A DNA stretch of 64,000 nt, taken from NCBI GenBank assembly GCA_020091685.1, contig CM034608.1, positions 4,874,751 through 4,938,750 of the forward strand, in the 5' to 3' direction. The notes below the pieces were generated by a model, which saw only the letters and a program-made list of their open reading frames with translations, was not told the origin of the DNA and did not search any database. The translations under genes and the position numbers were made by a program. Origin of the DNA: Lutjanus erythropterus (taxonomy: Eukaryota; Chordata; Actinopteri; Lutjaniformes; Lutjanidae). Positions 11,299-22,560 of the stretch are shown in pieces (the stretch's first letter is position 1; every line of letters begins with the position of its first letter).

Positions 11299-12984
11299 CT
11301 ACTTGACCTCACAAAACTCAGCTGTAGATCTCGAACCAAGCCGAAGTCCAGCATAGAGCGGCTGAGTGAATGTGGTCTGGACTCTGTGGAGGAGAGTCAT
11401 GGTTTCAGAGACGCTGTAGAAGGACAGAATACCTGCACTGTGATCCAGGTACACTCCTATTCTGGAGGACTGTGAGATAGAGGTTTTTCTTTTGTCATGT
11501 TTGAATTCATAACTTTTGTTGACACATTGTAATACCCAAGACTTGTCATTTTGTCCAAATTCACTTTCATCATATCTTCTGCTAATGTTTTCATATGTGA
11601 CTGCTATTGAAACTTCTACTCCGCTCCACTCCACCTCCCAATAACAACGGCCAGTCAGGCTCTCTCTACTCAGGATTTGGTCGTGGTTAATGAATCTGAG
11701 TGTTTCCTTTTCAAAGGCATCTACTGCAATTGCAAATACCGTTGAAAATGTCGGTTCAATCACTGTTACTTTTCTGTTTCCTTCAGATACGAGCAACAAC
11801 TTATTTGCAGTGTTTGGATCCAGAGTGATTTGACGTGAATATTGTAAGAATTCAGCTCTGGTCTTTGGCTCTGTTTGTGGAAGTAAAGCGTCCACTTCAG
11901 TCGCTGTCTGTGAGATTTTGGTCCACACCTTGCTAAGAATGTCCTTTAGCTTGTCTCTGATCTCTGAGACAGCTGCTGTCAAATCTTGAAAATAGATCCG
12001 AGGATAAATATTGATGTTAGGTGAGCCTGTAGATCCACTGATTTGAGACAGTGAGGTGTAATGTTGGAGAAACTGGATGTGATCTTCTGTATGTGAGAGC
12101 TGCACCAGCTCAGCATCTTTCCTCCTCAGTTCAGTGATCTCCTGCTGCAGTTTCTTCTCAAGGTCTTTGATTCGACCTACATCAGTTTTCTGCTGTGATC
12201 TGATCTGCTGTTTCACATCAGAGCTTCTTTTCTGAATGAGATGGACCAACTCAGTAAAGATCTTCTCACTGTCTCTCACTGCTTTATCAGCAGAGTGATT
12301 GATAGCCTCCACCTCCTGTTGAAGCACCTTCACATCTTTCTCTCTGTCCTGGATTCTCTGCTGGAGTTTTTGCTGACTCACCCCGAGCTCTCTCTGCTTG
12401 TCTGCCATTTCTGCTGCAGCTGAAACTGTGTCATGACCTTTATGTTCCTCCACGGAGCAGAGATAACAGATACACTGCTGATCAGTGCGACAGAAAATCT
12501 TCATCACCTCATTGTGAGGAGTACAGATGTTCTCCTGAAGCTTCTTGGAGGGGTCGACCAGCTTGTGTTTTTCAAAGGCAGGGGATTCATAGTGAGGCTG
12601 GAGGTGTTGCTCACAGTAGGAAACCAGACACTGAAGACACGACTTTGTTGCCTTTTGTTTTCTTCCAGTGCAGACATCACAGGACACATCTCCTGGTCCA
12701 GCATAGCAGTGATCAGCTGGAGCAGTTTGGAGCCATGTTTTCTTTAGCTCCTCCACTAAATCTGCTAACACTGTATTTCTCACCAGAGCAGGCCTCGGTC
12801 TGATGGTCTGTCTGCACTGAGGACAGCTGTAGATTTCCTTCTGATCCTCTTCATCCCAGTGGGTTTTAATACAATTCAAGCAGTAGCTGTGTCCACAGGG
12901 AATAGTAACTGGATCATTCAGTAGATCCAGACAGATCGAACAGCAGAGTTTTTCCTTGTCCAGCTCAATCCCTTGCTGCGCCAT
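11299..12984 (-). CDS. TRIM-family E3 ubiquitin ligase, single exon (TRIM16/25-like, fish expansion)
   Basis: Predicted cytosolic RING ubiquitin ligase, 561 aa, uninterrupted. RING C3HC4: C15, C18, C30, H32, C35, C38, C54, C57 (CSICLDLLNDPVTIPCGHSY). B-box 1 about 102-131 and B-box 2 about 154-184 (C154, H157, C165, C173, C176, H181, H184). Coiled coil about 190-310 with heptads (QRIQDREKDVKVLQQEVEAI). PRY-SPRY about 375-561 (SRESLTGRCYWEVEWSG, IGVYLDHSAGILSFYSV). The start is the ATG at 12984, close before the RING as usual. TRIMs of this kind have expanded greatly in fishes, many being antiviral or interferon-linked. The ligand is unknown. The intronless structure suggests origin from a retrocopied or single-exon clade. 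Exact orthology (trim16-like, trim25-like or finTRIM) cannot be fixed here. Confidence 0.93.
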   Translation of the reverse strand: MAQQGIELDKEKLCCSICLDLLNDPVTIPCGHSYCLNCIKTHWDEEDQKEIYSCPQCRQTIRPRPALVRNTVLADLVEELKKTWLQTAPADHCYAGPGDVSCDVCTGRKQKATKSCLQCLVSYCEQHLQPHYESPAFEKHKLVDPSKKLQENICTPHNEVMKIFCRTDQQCICYLCSVEEHKGHDTVSAAAEMADKQRELGVSQQKLQQRIQDREKDVKVLQQEVEAINHSADKAVRDSEKIFTELVHLIQKRSSDVKQQIRSQQKTDVGRIKDLEKKLQQEITELRRKDAELVQLSHTEDHIQFLQHYTSLSQISGSTGSPNINIYPRIYFQDLTAAVSEIRDKLKDILSKVWTKISQTATEVDALLPQTEPKTRAEFLQYSRQITLDPNTANKLLLVSEGNRKVTVIEPTFSTVFAIAVDAFEKETLRFINHDQILSRESLTGRCYWEVEWSGVEVSIAVTYENISRRYDESEFGQNDKSWVLQCVNKSYEFKHDKRKTSISQSSRIGVYLDHSAGILSFYSVSETMTLLHRVQTTFTQPLYAGLRLGSRSTAEFCEVK

Positions 12985-15060
12985 TTCGTCTCTCAGTGAT
13001 GCACAAAGTCCAGTAGTTTCACATGCGGATAACCACTCCCCTCCGAACCAATAACGCAGTTCCTTTTCTTCAGGAGACTCACAGATCTGCAGTGATAAGG
13101 GCTTGTCAGCTCTTCATTTGACAGTATGCTTGTTACTCCCATCTGGACATTTGCAGATCTGTGGAGGGGGCAGGCAGAAGAAAACACGTGGGTTGAAGGG
13201 ACTGGCTTTGTTTGAGGAAGTAGAAGGGGTCACAAGGGTTTGGTTCATTCCAGGAAGAGGAGCAGTTTGATTATGGCAGTGTGTTTATAGCCCCTGTTTA
13301 CAACATGATGAGAGAAAATGTTGATATGACAGCAGTGGTGGCTGTTGAAACTCAGGCAAACGTCTTGAAGTATTGCAACAGTTTATTTTAATACACAAAA
13401 AGGGCCTTTATTTGTATTAGCTGAATTAAATGAACAACATTTTTAGCCTAATGGAACTTGCTTGGTTAAGGTAAGTTAGGGTACTTCAGTAATACAAATG
13501 CTTTGTAATAATTATGTTTTATTTTACAATTTATGCTGAAAGACAAAAGTAACTAAAAAGTACGATAAGTACAATAAGAAAGAAATCTGATACCACATAC
13601 CTTCAGACAATAGAAGAATTATGAACACATAATATAACTAATAAAATAACAAGATTTAAGAATAAATACATTTTAAAAAATAGGGTATTATGTTTGAAAT
13701 TTGTGGCTTAAAATTTACTTTTTGCACATCAATTTTCCTTGAGATGCAAATTTCTCTGACAGCTTTATATAAAGTACCTACTTTAAGGTGTGTTGCCCAC
13801 TTTCCTGCACAAAACAGCAACTATTTAAAAGTTTGTAAAAGACCAACACCACACATTCAACTTCTGTGATCTCCAGTGGGGGATTGTAACTCAGTACCTT
13901 TACTCAAATACTACAGTAAAGTAATCTAGCAATCTAGCACACAATGGTTACTGTTACTTTTCACACTGAAAATAATACTTTCGTACTCAAGCAAGGTTTT
14001 GAGTGCAGGACTTTTACTTGTAGTGGAGTATTTTCACAGTGTGCTGTTAGTGTTTTTTACTGGAGTAAAGTATCTGAACACTTTATCCAGCATAGCTCAC
14101 TTGTCTGAAGATCAGCTGGTCCCAGTGTGAGATTGAGTCCCTCTGTAACCATCTTCTCCACAGACAGTCTATCATCCCACTCTGATCGTTGGTGGTTTGT
14201 GATGTCGGACTGATCAGGTCCAAGTTCTTTAACCCTGAGCTTCTCTTGTAATGCTGTCCCCTCAAAACTGATTTCACTAAAGTTTTATGTCTCCATTCTA
14301 GCTACCCAATACACCTGACTTCTTCAAGTATCAACACATCTCACTCTGCCTTATTGTCAGATGAAGATTGAACCACTTGCTCTCTGCTGCCACCCAGAGG
14401 TTTTGTTGCATATATGCCAACAGTATTCAGATGGCTGCTGAGGGTGCAGGTAATGTGCGCTGCACCCATGGACTTACTATAAAAAATGATGAGATGGATA
14501 CAACAAATACATTACAACAATTCACACACATTATATCAAAAGACAACCTGAACTGAAAAATGTTAAAAAATTAAAACACTAGACATCTGTAAAACACTGA
14601 TTTTTTTGTTTGCTACCTTTGTTTATTTACAATACCCCTGTGTATATAGTTGTATGTAGTTTGTCTTTTTTTTTGTTGCTTTTTTCTGTCTTGTGTTCTT
14701 TTTTTGAACTCACAGACAGGAGAAGGGGGAACCATTACTGCACATATTCAGTGGGTTGCTATAATCAGGAAGTAAACCAAGAAGCTAGAAAACTTTTTTC
14801 GGCTTATGCACTGGGTGAGCAACTCTCATTGCAGATTATACATGAACATTTTACTAACTACACAATATGATCCTTGCTCATTTGAAAAATATATACAATA
14901 TATATTTCACAGTAATTAAGCATTATTCACTTAAGAGAAGTAAGGATGTGGAGAGAGATGGGGTGGTGCCCTAGCACCGTCTATTAACCAGCTGCCACTG
15001 TTATCAGTGCCATGGTCACCAGGACAGCAGTTCCCACAGAAAGCAGACACGACGCACATG
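12985..15060. other. Intergenic region between TRIM and txnl1
   Basis: The first 150 bp upstream of the TRIM start hold a CCAAT on the plus strand (about 13046-13050) and, on the minus strand, GAAAAGGAACTG, a one-mismatch ISRE-like motif. This is weak support for interferon control. The remainder is AT-rich; I recognise no gene. Confidence 0.4.
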
Positions 15061-15080
15061 CCTTTGAAAAAGGATTGTGT

Positions 15081-15086
15081 TTTATT
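15081..15086 (-). terminator. txnl1: Probable poly(A) signal of txnl1
   Basis: AATAAA on the minus strand about 250 bp beyond the txnl1 stop, followed within 30 bp by a plausible cleavage region. It defines a 3' UTR of about 15060-15332. Confidence 0.5.
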
Positions 15087-15183
15087 TACAGTGAATTTCA
15101 TCAGAATTACAATACAAATGATTTATAGATCGACTCTCCACAGATGGAGAATTCATTCAGAGCTTGAGGAGGTCAGCTGGAGG

Positions 15184-15236
<53 letters not shown>
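15184..15236. repeat. (TG)n / (CA)n microsatellite in the txnl1 3' UTR
   Basis: About 26 uninterrupted dinucleotide units. On the txnl1 sense strand it reads (CA)n between the stop codon and the probable poly(A) signal, so it is likely part of the mRNA. Confidence 0.95.
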
Positions 15237-15237
<1 letters not shown>

Positions 15238-15332
15238 TGTGTGACAACAGAGTGTGTGGCAGCTTTGGCAGAGGGAAAGTCCTTGGATGTATCTGCAGCC
15301 TCCTCTTGCTCTTCTTCTCTTGGTTCTCCTGC

Positions 15333-18300
15333 TCAGTGACTCTCTCCTCTCTTCCCCGCAATCTACATGGCAACAAAAATAAAGTAACCATCTGTGAGTC
15401 TAACACTCGTACAAACTTGAACATAAATGAATCGGCGTTGTTGCGACTGGTTCCGTACCCTTTTGAAGTCGTTCATGTTGGTGGCCTGTACTGGAGTGCC
15501 TATGAATGTCAGGTAGTTGATTTTTGTCGTCTCCTCGTCTCCCTGGTTTGACTTGACAAACAACTGGTGAGAAAAAAAACAAAGGAAAAATACCATCAAT
15601 AAACATGATAAACCAGTTAAGCCTGTGGGTTTTTTTAAGCACAAGATGGCTCTGCTGGCACCATGTTAGCATAACAGACATTTAATGTTGGGTGATCAGT
15701 GCACATTTTATTAAACCTATCAGAATCCCTGACTGGAGTTGACTTTTAAGTTAACCTAGGACCAAAAACACACTCAGATATCCTTTCTGGGCTTAGAAGC
15801 TTTAACAACAATTGTTTTTTGTTTTCTTTGCTGCAACCGTGACTGGGAGCTGTGTGACAGATATTAAATCACATCATTTTACAATGCATCTAATTTGCAT
15901 ACACACACAGCAGCCGTGGACTCATCTCCACTGAAGTCCTGGAACTGATCATCTCTTCCACTGTTTTTTTTAACTACACCTCCACTTTACTAATATATTA
16001 TTACATTTTTTCTCTGTATTATACCATGGTCTGGGTAAATACTCAATTCTGATTGGCTGCAGCGTGTCAATGGACTCCTGATAATGGACACCTACTAAAT
16101 AGTTGCATTGAAAGTGTCTGTTTGCTGTACTAAATTAAGCATAGCAACAGGGACACAGTCAAAGCCTCTCTTTAGTGTACAATATATTGCAACACATTAA
16201 AGGGATAGTTTACCCAAAAATGAAAGTTCAATCATTATCTAGGAAGGATAATCAGAGTATGCAGTCTCTTTTGCATTCTGCACATCATTTAAAGACCCCC
16301 TGCAGTGAAAATCAAGTTCATAACCTTGTTAACATATCAAGTGGTGTTTTTCATGTTCCCAAGACATATCAGGAGAGAAATAGAAGTAAAGTCTCAGTTG
16401 CATATAATTTTCTGTCTCGAGTCTAACCATTGTTATGTTTCAGCAGTAATGTTGGTGTGTGTTGCCGTTCTTACCGTAACACTCTGTACGTTCTGAAACT
16501 TGACGTAGCGCAGAGGAATCAAACCATCGTCTTTGTAGTCTTCCTCTGACAGCTCCAGAGCCTGAGTGGGTTCACTCCGCTCAGCGTCGTCAAAACCCAT
16601 CGACCGAGGGAGATTGATGAACACCTTCACCACCTTAGGGGCTTGGGCTGAAACGGAGGAGGATGGGAGCAAGGATAGAACACCATTATCAGGGAACTTA
16701 TCATGACGTTCATTGCGATACCTCCGGATGACAAATTCGGATGAATGTCTTAAGTGTAAAGAAGCAAAAAAACAAATCTCACCAAAGTCTGAGGACTGTA
16801 GCTTCATAGAGAAGAGCTTCACAGGCTGGTTGAAGGCAATAGTTATCAGCAACTGCACAAGATTAAAGGACAGCGACATGCAAACAGATTAAAAGACAGC
16901 AAATTCCACGTCTGACAGGTGACCTCATGTTTTTCATCTTCAAAAACGCGTTGATATTCCTCACAGCAAGGTAGCAAAAAATATTGTTTTGGTATCAAGA
17001 ATACCAAGGTATTGTACTGGCAATTTACCACTTTCTAAACCCCTCCCCAAAACAGTGACTGTCCAATCACAGCTTAGCTGCTGTTACTAGGAATGGCACA
17101 CTTGTCAAGCTTTGTGTTTCTCTACTTTGGAGTGTGGTATATTTTTCTAACCTTTTGAAAAACATGAGCAAACATGTAAGGAATTTATTAAACAATGAGG
17201 GTAACACTTCATATATAAGTGCCTGTAATAAGCATTAGTTAATAGTAATAAAGCCTTTATAAGATGCTACTTAACAGTAAGATGTGTTAATAATTGCACG
17301 ATAAACATGTTTCTTGGTAGATTATAAGAATGTTAATAAAAACCTGACTTTCTCATAACACCATTACAAACTCATTTAATGACTTTAACTAACTTAAGTA
17401 TTATGCAATTTGTTGTTGCTTTATTAAGATTTCTACATACTTTTATGCATTTATTAGCAGGTAACTATGCATTTATTAACAGTTAACTATTAATTTTGGA
17501 GGTAACTGGTCTAAGGTGTGGACATTGCTTACTGAGGTTAATTAATCCTTTATAAAAGCACTTAAGGATAAAAATCATGTTTATAAATGTCTTATAATCC
17601 AACAATATACATGTTTATTATGCTATTATTAACACTTAATCTTACTAACACATTTATGTCAATAAGCATCTCAGAAGAGTCATATTACATCATTATTATT
17701 ATCCCTGCTGTCAGTATCACTCTGCTCTTTGCACAGCAGAGTCCTGTGTACCTGCACCTTATTTATTTACAAAGTCACAGAGACCAAGTGACAGCTATCA
17801 TTTCAGCTGGTAAAAGTCAGTGGTCAGTTACACAGAAAAAGATGATATAAGATCACAGCTGGTACCTGTTCATCACAGTCAGACTCCAGGTAGGAGGAGT
17901 CTTTGATTAAGCAGTTATCGAAGCCACAGTCGTCGCTCTCGTTGAGGCATTCGCAGCCGGCTTTGTTGACAAAAGGCATGAGGTCCATCTGAAAACCAAG
18001 CAAGCAAGACAAAATCAACTGCTCGGTCTATCACAGCCTTTAGTCAACATTCACATATAAACACAGCAACTCCCTAATTCACATTATCTCCAGTTTTCGC
18101 AAACACTGTCCTTCGCACATACAACTGAAATCCTGTGACAGACACATATCAGGAACATCGTCCACTCACGTATCCCTTTGGAATGTCCGAGTCCTCGCTG
18201 TTTCCCGGGTCGTTCTCTGTGTGCTGTTTGATCTTCTCCTCCAGACCTGCAGCGTCCCCTCCCGGATACTGATCCACCCGGACCCGGTTCCTGAAGAACA

Positions 18301-21300
18301 AGAACGTTGGTGTGGCTGAGATGTTGTTGGCTGCTGCTGTCGCCTGTGAAAAGGAGAAAAATTAGCCTTGCATCATCACAAATAATGAGTTGATATTTTG
18401 TGGCTAAACCACAATGTACAATTTATATCACAAAATACATTTTTGAGTATTTATTTTTCTGATAACCTTTTACTTTTAGTCCCAACATTTGAGCACAAAT
18501 ATCTGTACTTCCTGCGCTTTAAATTTTCAAAATAGATGTTACTTTAGTTTGAATGCATTTGAGGGGAATTATTTCTTTGTTTTATTTTGCAAAATTGAGC
18601 ACCACTTTCCAAACAACAAGACTGATTTTAGCCTAAATGGATGCAACAATAACACATAGCAAAAATGATTTCTCGGTGTATCCATCAGCACATATGACAA
18701 AAGCAACAAGAAGAAAACGACGTAAAAGACAAAAAAGACTCAAATGACATAATAGGGCGAAAAAGATGTAAAAAGACTAAAAAGACATAACGAGACAATC
18801 AGATATGCACAGATACAGCAGGTAGATCAGTATCAGTACTTCTACTTTTACCTTTTTTATACAAGTATCTGTACTTCTACTTGAATAAAGAATGTGTGTA
18901 CTTTTGTCATCTCTGTCAAAAAATCTAAGATGATATCTAGACTCATATAGGGCTGGGTATCGTTCAAAAATTTTTGATACTGCTACAGGTACCGAAGCCT
19001 TGGCTTTGATTCCGGTTCCTGAAAGATTCATTTTTTTGATAACAACTAAAAAGCTGTTCAAAGACTGGGAGCAACGAAAGAAATTGTTTTCATTTCTCTC
19101 AGTTAGTGATGTTTGCCAGGTACTTTTCTTTAATATCACTTCAACACTAGAGGGAAAAAAACATCATTGGTCTAAATGGGTGAACACAAGGTTTCCAGCC
19201 TGACTTTAGCTCTGGTCTGACACTGTTAAAATAATCAGAAAATCATGATACAATAAAGGCTGATTTCAGAAAAAAGTGGTTCAGCGATGATTTTTGTCCT
19301 TGAGTCTCTTCTCCAGCTGTGTCGGGTTGGACTTACCGGACAGACATGGACATCTACTTCGAGGAAGACAACCTGTGGGTACTTGTTACTCAACATGTTG
19401 AAAGCTGGGGCTATTCTGACACAGGGCTGACACCTGAGGAGGCAGGAGAGAGAGAACCAGTTTCAAGAAATAATTAGTCAATTAGTCAATGAGTCTCTGA
19501 ACTTGAGAGAAACCTATTTGTTATTAACCATGGATAGCTAAACTTAAGCTAAAGCTACACTTAAGCTACTTTCTGCTTCTGAAGTGTGAGGATCTGTTGT
19601 AGATCCCGGTAAACTGAATAGTTTGAGGTTTCTGCACTGTTGGTGTGATTTACTGTATATCAGGTAAGAAAAAATGATAAACAAAACTTTAAATTCCAAC
19701 TTTTAGTATCTAATCTCCAACACTCTGTATTATGGACATAATGTAGTTATTGCACTATAGCCTGGCTGATACTGGATTTTTAAGGCATGGTTTAAATCTG
19801 ATAACTCTTCTACACAAAAGATTAACAAAAATTTTGATAAAGATTCCATATTTTTTTTTTATAACTGGACTGAGATTTGTACTAAGCAGGACATTGTTAA
19901 GTTGAGAATAAACTTGACAGTGCTCTCTGGTGGACAGTGTATGTAACTGAGACATTGTTTCTCAGCCTATGGCGTTTCTGTAGTAACATTTCTTACTACT
20001 TACTGGGTGACATATAGCTTAACATATCCACACAAATATATGCTTGCTTGTTAGTTATGTAATTAATGTCGTCAAAGAATTAATTATTAATATTTTAGAA
20101 AAGTTAGTTTATTTGCACAATGTGTAAAACCTTTTATTTGGATCAAGTATGAACTCAATCAATAAATAGTTCTACCTGCCTACCTGTCTATCTGTCTATC
20201 TGTCCATCCATCTAAAGCACTAATTTAAAAACGATGACATGAAAACAAATCAAACAAACTGATTGACAAAGTCATGAAAATTTAGAATGACAGAATAAAG
20301 AACCTGCAAAATATGACAGAAAGTAGAGGCTTACCTCTAGTTAGGGCTGGGCAATATGGCTCATAAATAACATCCTATCAATATTTTGCCTACTAGGTAT
20401 CTTGACATAAACATTTTTTCTAAAATACTATAAATTTGCGATGGGAGCAAACATATGATGATCTTATAATATAATACACTGCTGTTGATTAAATACCCAA
20501 CAGATAGAGCTGGGCGATATGAACCAAATCAAATGCCACAATATTTCTGACCAAATACCTCGATAATGCTATTGCAACAGCATTGTAGGGATGACTGTTG
20601 GTGCTTTCACTAGATATCAACACAGTCAGATTTTTGATAAATAATCATCAGTAATGTGGATATAATGACTAAGTGGGTAAAGGAAAGTAACAGAGCAGCT
20701 AGAACAGTCTGGTAAATTCAAAAAATTACATAATCTTACTGTAATGCTGACACACAAAACACAAAATCCGAGACAATATCTCGTCTCACATCACAGTATG
20801 GATATAATATCGATATTTTGCCCAGATCTACCTCTGTGTGTACCCTAGTCAGTTGGATTATGGTTACCTTTTGCTCATTTTTAACAAGCACTTACACCAG
20901 CTACATATTCTAAGGTTTTTCTAGTATGATATGCGTAAAATTAATATTGTTTTGACAAATGCCTATGACTGCCTACCAGAGTTCACAATCATATTTTGAA
21001 ATTGTTTAAAGGGACAGTCCACCCCCCAAATCAAAAATGCATATTTTCCAACTGGCCCGCAGTGCTTTTTGTACATCTAGATAGTTTTGGTGTGAGATGC
21101 AGAGTTTTTGAGATATCAGCATTAGAGATGCCTGCCTTCTCTCCAACATCATGGAACAAAATGACACTTGGCTTGTGGGGCTGTTTTAAATTTCACAACC
21201 AGCAACTCCTTCCAAAAATCATGACCCGGTTACTCAAGATAATCCACAGACCTTATTGTGAGGAGTTTCATGAAGTTTTTTCTTCTTTCTATCAGAAAGG

Positions 21301-22346
21301 AAGTGGTTTTGGTAGATTCTCAAGTAGCTCCAGTAGATTCTACTACAGAGAGAAAGTAGTTTCTACATTAAACTGCCCACAGCAAGTTTAACGGATTAAT
21401 TTGAGCAACCAGGTTATGGTTTCCAGAAAGAAACGGTGCTGTCAAGTTTCCAATTTTGGGGGGTGGGGGGCACTTTCAGGACCACAGGACTAGTGCCAAA
21501 TAGTTCCATGATATTGGCAAGTCAAACATCTCTTCAGCCATTATCTCCATAACTAGGAAACTCACAAAAACAGTTAAGATGTATAAAAAGTGCTACATGC
21601 CAAAGGAAAATATGTATTTTTAGTTTTGGGGTGAACTGTACCTTTAATTTCTCTTATAGACCCCACATGGTATTAACTCTATTGACATTCGCATATGCTT
21701 GTAGTAAAAAACAGCAAAACTTCAAAGCTGTCATTGTTTTGCTGTCATTGCTAACTCAACAGCCATACTGCAGATTGATCAAAGCCTCATACCAAATACA
21801 ATCAAGGAGTAAAGACATAACGTTACATTGGCTGGCTGTTGTGGTGATATATATACTACTGTCTGCTTTTTTTGTCTATCATTTATTCATAGTTAGCTAC
21901 ATTGGTGGTACTGCTATGGTTTTTGCTGATGACCTGATGCCCCACCCTCCATTTAATTACCCAGCACATCATTAGCTAGAGCTTAACGACACCTCACAGC
22001 CAAGTTACTGTAATACTGCTATGTCATTGTAAGCAACACAGCTAGCCTGCTAATGATAGCATGCTAACCTAGCAATGAAACCTATCTACTCCTGTCAAAT
22101 ACCGTAGATACTGAGCCCGTGTCAGCTGCCCAAAACACTTAAACGACGAGCTCTGACAGTTTTCAGTCTTGTGTTCAGAGGAAAGGACAGACTAAACGTG
22201 CTATTTACAGCTAGCAGCGCGGCCTCGCAGCCGGTTTAGGAATCTTACCCAGCCATTGTGAACTTCACCACAGCGAGCCTGGAGCCGGCGGCCGCTAGCT
22301 CCGGCTGGAAGTCCGGGTCTCTCCCGATCACTTTAACACCGACCAT
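15333..22346 (-). CDS. txnl1: Thioredoxin-like protein 1 (complete)
   Basis: Cytosolic thioredoxin that binds the 26S proteasome through its PITH domain. Eight coding exons join in phase with GT/AG borders: 22249-22346, 19337-19433, 18170-18343, 17866-17988, 16783-16852, 16475-16647, 15459-15563, 15333-15362. They give 289 aa, the same length as human TXNL1. The start context (MVGVKVIGRDPDFQPEL) matches. The thioredoxin domain is about 1-110, with active site C34-Q-P-C37 where human has CGPC, and the cis-Pro loop ISATPTFLFF. The PITH domain is about 118-285 (DLMPFVNKAGCECLNESDD, INLPRSMGFDDAERSEPTQ, YLTFIGTPVQATNMNDFKR) and the end is IAGKRGESH. All exons are clean. Divergent from atp8b1, with about 4 kb between the starts. 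Confidence 0.98.
16970..17700. repeat. AT-rich dispersed repeats in txnl1 intron 4
   Basis: It contains gagggtaacacttcatatataag and many attaacagttaact-like phrases typical of the teleost 'gggtaacacttta' repeat class, plus a 'ggtatcaagaataccaaggtatt' piece. Boundaries are uncertain and no coding content was seen. Confidence 0.4.
18946..19040. mobile_element. Fragment of 'gggctgggtatcg' hAT-like miniature element
   Basis: tagggctgggtatcgttcaa followed by gataccg-like phrases, a familiar teleost miniature-element end. The other end is not clear. In txnl1 intron 2. Confidence 0.45.
20343..20830. mobile_element. 'Gagctgggcgatat' miniature elements (one half copy, one fuller copy)
   Basis: The fuller copy at 20505-20830 starts tagagctgggcgatatgaac and ends cgatattttgcccagatcta, inverted repeats of one another. 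Immediately left, 20343-20430 is another left end (ttagggctgggcaatatggc). A right-end fragment of the same family lies at about 39620-39714. Non-coding, in txnl1 intron 1. Confidence 0.65.
21006..21647. mobile_element. TTAA-flanked miniature element, copy A
   Basis: It starts TTAAAGGGACAGTCCACCCC and ends GTGAACTGTACCTTTAA, inverted ends bounded by TTAA on each side (21006-21009, 21644-21647), the piggyBac-type signature. The interior phrases (tctagatagttttggtgtga, aaatcatgacccggttactc, gtagattct) recur in copies B-D at about 30101-30510, 37285-38035 and 43760-44192. Non-autonomous; no transposase. Confidence 0.75.
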
Positions 22347-22560
22347 GGTACAGTCTGCGGCGGTGAAGCGAGCTGGTTACCCTGGTGATGTTCAGGACAG
22401 GAGACTGGGCAGCTTAACAAATATGAAGTGTTGTGTTTTTAGCTTTCTGTCAGTATGTTAGCTAACAAGTTAGCTGTCCCGTTTCTCTGAGCCGCACTAC
22501 AGTGAACTGCTGCAGGATGTGACTCCTGATTGGTCAATAGACAACAGGAAAGGCGGGGTT
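22347..22560 (-). promoter_or_regulatory. txnl1: txnl1 promoter / CpG-rich start region
   Basis: CpG-rich DNA surrounds exon 1 (about 22140-22420). A CCAAT box (ATTGG on the plus strand, 22529-22533) lies some 180 bp upstream of the ATG and there is no TATA box: a housekeeping-type promoter. The start site was not determined. Confidence 0.55.

Noticed and set aside
9334-12747. Plus-strand frames opposite the TRIM genes (for example 9634-10092, 12433-12747)
   Set aside because: Antisense shadows of the conserved B-box and coiled-coil coding sequence; both copies show the same shadow because they are paralogues.
13080-13110. Interferon-response element upstream of the TRIM gene
   Set aside because: The best motif has a mismatch in the core repeat; kept only as a remark and not as a feature.
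21631-21975. A 114-codon frame with hydrophobic segments
   Set aside because: It starts inside the end of a TTAA-type miniature element and matches nothing known.
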